Assembly (NCBI RefSeq): GCF_000423445.1
Contig: NZ_AUHZ01000007.1
Coordinates: 104,663-168,662 of the forward strand
DNA length: 64,000 nt
DNA from: Acidipropionibacterium thoenii DSM 20276
GTDB taxonomy: Bacteria > Actinomycetota > Actinomycetes > Propionibacteriales > Propionibacteriaceae
Direction of reading: 5' to 3'
Both the position numbers and the translations under genes were made by a program. Under the pieces are notes generated by a model. The model saw only the letters and a list, made by a program, of their open reading frames with translations. It was not told the DNA's origin and did not search any database. This document shows positions 60,582 through 64,000 of the stretch, piece by piece (the first letter of the stretch is position 1; each line of letters starts with the position of its first letter).

Positions 60582-61367
60582 ATGCATGTCGTTGAGCGTG
60601 GCACGGGGACCGCCCTGGTGATGATCCACGGCTGGGGGCTGGACCACCGAATGCTGCTGCCACTGGATCCGGTGGTCGAGCAGGCCGGCGGATGGCGCCG
60701 GATCTACCTCGATCTTCCCGGGCACGGTGGCAGCCCGGCAGGCGGGATCTCGAGCACCCAGCAGATCGTCGACGCGGTGGAGGCCGAGCTGGCCGAACGG
60801 CTCGGCGACCAGCCCTTCGCGATCCTGGGCAACTCCTTCGGGGCGATGGTCGCCCGTCAGATCGCGCACGACCGACGCCCTCAGGTGCTCGGCCTGGCGA
60901 CGGTGGCCGGCGCCTTCATCGCTGACGCCGCCGCCCGGACGCTGCCGGAACGCACCGTCATCCACGAGGATCCGGCGGTGATCGCGGCACTGGGCGAGCT
61001 GGGAGCCGAGTACACCCCGATGGCCGTGGTCCAGACCCGCGAGCACGCCGAGGCCTTCCTGACATCGGTACACCCGGGCCTGGCGACCGCCGATCACCAG
61101 GCACTGGGCCGGATCGCTGAGCACTACGGATTGGCCGCCGAACCCGAGGACTCCTCCCCCGCACCCTTCGGGCGCCCCTGCCTGTTGCTCACCGGACGCC
61201 AGGACCAGGCGGTCGGCTACCAGGATGCGTGGGCGCGGATCGAGCACTATCCGCGCGCGACCTTCGCAGCCCTGGACGCCGCCGGCCACAACGTCCATCT
61301 CGAGCAGCCGGGGCTCACCGGGGCCTTGATCGCCGACTGGCTGCAACGGATGAGGCGGTATCCCTAG
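60582..61367 (+). CDS. Alpha/beta-hydrolase family protein
   Basis: A 261-residue alpha/beta hydrolase: VMIHGWGLDHRM oxyanion region, DLPGHGGSPAG, nucleophile elbow ILGNSFGAMVAR (Ser in GNSFG), Asp in LTGRQDQAVG and catalytic His in AAGHNVHLEQP. Similar in layout to BioH/MenH and proline-iminopeptidase-like esterases; substrate unknown. Leaderless start. The 3' end is 5 nt from the convergent acetolactate synthase gene. Confidence 0.85.
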   Translation: MHVVERGTGTALVMIHGWGLDHRMLLPLDPVVEQAGGWRRIYLDLPGHGGSPAGGISSTQQIVDAVEAELAERLGDQPFAILGNSFGAMVARQIAHDRRPQVLGLATVAGAFIADAAARTLPERTVIHEDPAVIAALGELGAEYTPMAVVQTREHAEAFLTSVHPGLATADHQALGRIAEHYGLAAEPEDSSPAPFGRPCLLLTGRQDQAVGYQDAWARIEHYPRATFAALDAAGHNVHLEQPGLTGALIADWLQRMRRYP

Positions 61368-61372
61368 CGCCC

Positions 61373-63055
61373 TCAGAGCTGGACGGTGAGCTCCCCCAGC
61401 CGGTCTGTCAGTGCCATGTTCTCCGAGTAGTCCACCGGGCAGGCGATGACGTGGACCCCGCCGTCATCCAGGGCTGCTCGCAGGGTCGGCGCCAGCTCGT
61501 CGGCGGCAGTGATCAGGTGACCCTCGGCGCCGAAGGACCGGGCGTAGGTCACCAGGTCGGGGTTGGTGAAGTCGACAGCCTCATGACGGCCGAGTTCCAT
61601 GTCCATCTTCCACTTGATGAGCCCGTAGGAGTCGTCGATCCACACCAGGGCGACCAGGGGGATCTCCTCGCGCACCGCCGTCTCGATCTCCTGGGAGTTC
61701 ATCAGGAAGGCCCCGTCACCCATCGCCGCCAGGATCTTGCGATCCGGCATCGCCAGCGCGGCACCCAGCGCCCCGGGCAGGGTCCAGGCCATCGTCGACA
61801 GACCGTTGGAGATGACGCAGGTCTCCGACGCCTCGGTCGGGTACAGCCGGGCCATCCACATCTTGATGGCCCCGGTGTCGACCAGCACGATGTCCTCATC
61901 GTCGAGTGCCGAACGGATCTCGTGGACGACGCGCTGGGGCTTCATCGGGAAGGACCCGTCGGCGGCACCGCGCTCCAGCTCGTCGTGGAGGAGACGCCGG
62001 ATCGGGGCATGCGGGAAGTCGAACGCGGGAAGGTCGGCGTCGCGGGCGGCGTCGGTGAGGGCCTGCAGGGACTCGGCGACGTCGGCCTCGATGTTGATCG
62101 AGATCTGGTAGTCGGCGTCCTCGTCCTGGGCGAAGCAGTTGACGTGGATGATGGTCTTGTCGCCGGACGGATTGATCCGGGCAGGGGCGAACTCCTGCAG
62201 TTCGTAACCGACCGCCAGGATGACGTCGGCCTTGTCGAAGGCGAAGTTCTCGTAGTCGTGGCGCATGAAACCGACCACCCCCAGCGCATTGGGGTGGGAG
62301 TCGGGCAACACTCCCTTGGCCTGGAAGGTGGTGGCCAGGGGCAGGTTGAGGGTCTCGACCAGCTCGCGCAGCTCATCCTCGGCGTGCGACCGGGCGACGC
62401 CGTGACCGGCGAGGATCACCGGAGACGTGGCATTGCTGAGCGCCGCGATGGCCGCGTCGATCTGTACCGGGTCGGGAAGGGCGTGGTGGGTCGGACGGGA
62501 CACCAGGGGGACCACCGAGGCCTCGACAAGCTCGGCCTCGACATCCTGGGGCACGGCCAGATAGGTGGCACCGGGACGCTCGGCCTGGGCCAGGTCGAAG
62601 GCCTTGCGCACCATCTCCGGCACCGCCTCGGGGCGCTGGATGGTCGCCGACCACTTGGTGACCGGGGCGAACATCTTCTCCAGATCGACGATCTGGTGGG
62701 ACTCCTTGTAGATCCGGTTGAGCCCCACCTGAGCCGAGATGGCGACCACCGGCACGGAGTCGGTGGTGGCGTCCGTGACTCCCAGCAGCAGGTTGATGGC
62801 ACCGGGGCCCAGGGTTGCGGTGCACACCCCGGCGCGCCCGGTGAGCCGACCGTAGACGTCGGCCATGAAGGAGGCGCCCTGCTCGTGGCGGACCAGGACG
62901 AACCGGATGTCCGGGTCGTCGTCGATCTCCTGGACGAGTTGGATGTTCTCCTCACCAGGAATGCCGAAGACGAACTGGACCCCTTCCCGGCGCAGGCATT
63001 CGGTGATGAGGCGGGCGACGGTGCGTTCTGAGTTCACCTGGTCATCCTCTCGCAT
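61373..63055 (-). CDS. Acetolactate synthase-type ThDP enzyme (catabolic AlsS-like)
   Basis: A 560-residue thiamine-diphosphate enzyme with the three-domain layout of acetolactate synthases: FGIPGEEN, catalytic Glu58 in VRHEQGASFMADVYGR, GPGAINLLLGVTDA, and ThDP motif GDGAFLMNSQE...DDSYGLIKW. Absence of an ilvN small-subunit gene and the YGLIKWK ending fit the catabolic acetolactate group making acetolactate for acetoin. Close relatives (oxalyl- or glyoxylate-acting enzymes) cannot be excluded. Start at 63055 (ATG) or GTG 63037. Reads away from the VIT1 gene. Confidence 0.85.
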   Translation of the reverse strand: MREDDQVNSERTVARLITECLRREGVQFVFGIPGEENIQLVQEIDDDPDIRFVLVRHEQGASFMADVYGRLTGRAGVCTATLGPGAINLLLGVTDATTDSVPVVAISAQVGLNRIYKESHQIVDLEKMFAPVTKWSATIQRPEAVPEMVRKAFDLAQAERPGATYLAVPQDVEAELVEASVVPLVSRPTHHALPDPVQIDAAIAALSNATSPVILAGHGVARSHAEDELRELVETLNLPLATTFQAKGVLPDSHPNALGVVGFMRHDYENFAFDKADVILAVGYELQEFAPARINPSGDKTIIHVNCFAQDEDADYQISINIEADVAESLQALTDAARDADLPAFDFPHAPIRRLLHDELERGAADGSFPMKPQRVVHEIRSALDDEDIVLVDTGAIKMWMARLYPTEASETCVISNGLSTMAWTLPGALGAALAMPDRKILAAMGDGAFLMNSQEIETAVREEIPLVALVWIDDSYGLIKWKMDMELGRHEAVDFTNPDLVTYARSFGAEGHLITAADELAPTLRAALDDGGVHVIACPVDYSENMALTDRLGELTVQL

Positions 63056-63134
63056 CCTGGCTCGCAGGTCATTGCCGTCCTGCTACTGGCCGGCGGAATC
63101 CCGGAACCGGGTACAGCCCGGCCCCGGGGCCTTC

Positions 63135-63869
63135 TCACAGCACGACGAGGCCGACCAGATAGCTGATCGTCAAGGTCAACAGTCCGACCTCGAGCGACCG
63201 GCGGAGGGTGCGTCTCAGGTGGGTGCGGCCCACTCGTGCGCTGAGGATGGAGGTGATGGTCAGTGAGATGACGACTGCCACCACGATGGCTGCCGACTCC
63301 ACTCCGGAATGGAAGAAGAACGAGATGAGCGGCGGGATGAGGGCTCCGATGCCCTATGCCAGTCCGGCAGCCAGCCCGGTGCGGACGGTCGACGCGGAGG
63401 TCTGCACCGTGCTGATCCCGTACTCACTCTCGAGCTGAGCACTCAGCGGATCGAGATCCATCAACTGTCGGGCCACCTCCTCGGCGACCTCAGAGGTCAG
63501 CCCCTTGGCCCGGTAGTAGGCCGCGAGTTCCTGGTACTCGGCCTCCGGATCAGCCAGGATCTCGCCACTCTCCTGTTCGATGACCGCCAGTTGGGCGTCG
63601 CGCTCGGCGGCGGCCTCGGCCCACTCGGCACCTCCCACGCTGAGCATGCCGGCGATGGTGGCCGAGGATGCCGCCACCAGCAGGACGGCGTCACCGGAAC
63701 CGGCGCCGGCAAAGCCCTCGAGGATTCCGGCGGTGGCGATGATGCCGTCATTGGCGATCGCGAACCATCCTCGCGCCTCACTCGGATCGAAGCGGGCCCA
63801 GGGCCGGCGTCCGGGGCTGTGCACCCCGGATTCCGGTGGCTCCGGTCCGTCCACCGCAGCATCTGTCAC
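63135..63869 (-). pseudogene. VIT1/CCC1-family transporter interrupted by an in-frame TAG
   Basis: Frame from GTG 63869 codes for a VIT/CCC1 iron/manganese transporter: ANDGIIATAGILEGFAGAG (first helix with metal-site Asp), SVGGAEWAEAAAERDAQ, LAAYYRAKGL and helical cytoplasmic domain, up to LAAGLA. Codon 172 is TAG (63356-63354), where family members have Tyr before GIGALIPP. The same frame then stays open for 72 more codons with two typical C-terminal helices and ends at TGA 63135. Full length 244 codons is normal for the family. A single base change (TAC to TAG) explains it; sequencing error is the alternative. AAGGAG precedes the start. Confidence 0.85.
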
Positions 63870-64000
63870 ACCTGCTCCTTCCCGAGGGGTCGCCCGCAGC
63901 CGACCAGCAGGTGGCGGTCACCGTTGCTTCCGAGTCGTCCTAGGTGTACTTCCCCGGGAGGTTGTGAACGGGTGAGGTAGCGAAGACCTCCGGGCAGGAT
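63870..64000. other. Upstream region of the VIT1 gene; nothing else seen
   Basis: The last 131 bases contain the ribosome-binding site of the VIT1-family gene and no further gene that I can support. Confidence 0.5.

Noticed and set aside
61376..63031. A 600-codon plus-strand open frame opposite the acetolactate synthase
   Set aside because: Antisense to a convincing ThDP enzyme; the translation is Gly/Asp/His-rich and lacks motifs.
63354..63356. Read-through of TAG by pyrrolysine or another recoding in the VIT1 gene
   Set aside because: The family has Tyr at this position, no recoding signal is visible, and pyrrolysine systems are not expected here; a point mutation is simpler.
1..64000. 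Mobile elements, prophage, CRISPR arrays, tRNA or rRNA genes
   Set aside because: I found no transposase or integrase-like protein, no phage gene run, no repeat-spacer pattern, and intergenic gaps are mostly under 200 nt without cloverleaf-like sequence.

Overview
The window is 64 kb of chromosomal, high-G+C actinobacterial DNA, most likely from the Propionibacteriaceae (Propionibacterium/Acidipropionibacterium type). Support for this: a PPi-dependent phosphofructokinase, a 1,134-residue protein that I read as the PPi-type PEP carboxykinase described from propionibacteria, the actinobacterial block pgsA2-like/DUF881/sbp/DUF881/gcvH/garA/ftsR/DUF151/merR (same order as Rv1822-Rv1830 of M. tuberculosis), rbpA, ppm1-lnt, and very frequent leaderless starts (a TAnnnT hexamer 6-7 nt before ATG/GTG). 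I see no insertion sequence, prophage, CRISPR array, tRNA or rRNA gene.

Left part (1-24.4 kb), mostly on the + strand: end of a PimA-like mannosyltransferase, then the envelope/signalling block (0.6-6.6 kb), a BrkB membrane protein, PPi-phosphofructokinase, a TadE/G-like protein, yciO-mtn, a lipid kinase, a NagZ-like lipoprotein, a YigZ protein, the PPi-PEPCK candidate, an Hsp70 paralogue with a PAC2 protein, ArfB, an amino-acid permease and an MFS transporter. At 24,425-24,452 there is a close match to the actinobacterial XerCD recombination site dif, so this is probably the replication terminus. To its left 17 of 24 genes are on the + strand; to its right about three quarters are on the - strand, as expected where the two replichores meet.

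Right part (24.5-64 kb): lipoamide dehydrogenase, an HTH-MurA fusion, pyridoxal kinase and a divergent glycerophosphodiesterase, rbpA, ppm1/lnt/lrp, metX-metW, a CoA-transferase-like protein, a HAD phosphatase, a TPC-motif metal ATPase, a DksA-type zinc-finger protein, a TetR-controlled ABC exporter, a MarR/FMN-reductase divergon, a NarL-type two-component system converging on a five-gene MacAB-like export operon with two adaptors and a lipoprotein, ornithine aminotransferase, an alpha/beta hydrolase, acetolactate synthase and a VIT1-family gene split by an amber codon.

Most notable: a GcvH homologue with no lysine at all (so no lipoylation site) inside the conserved GarA/FtsR block; the dif site; the double-adaptor ABC operon with an 11-fold Gly-Gln-X collagen-like run; the HTH-MurA fusion; two long perfect operators (TetR, MarR); overlapping divergent -10 boxes; and the nonsense-interrupted VIT1 gene. 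All assignments come from reading the sequence and from memory of the families; no database search was run.
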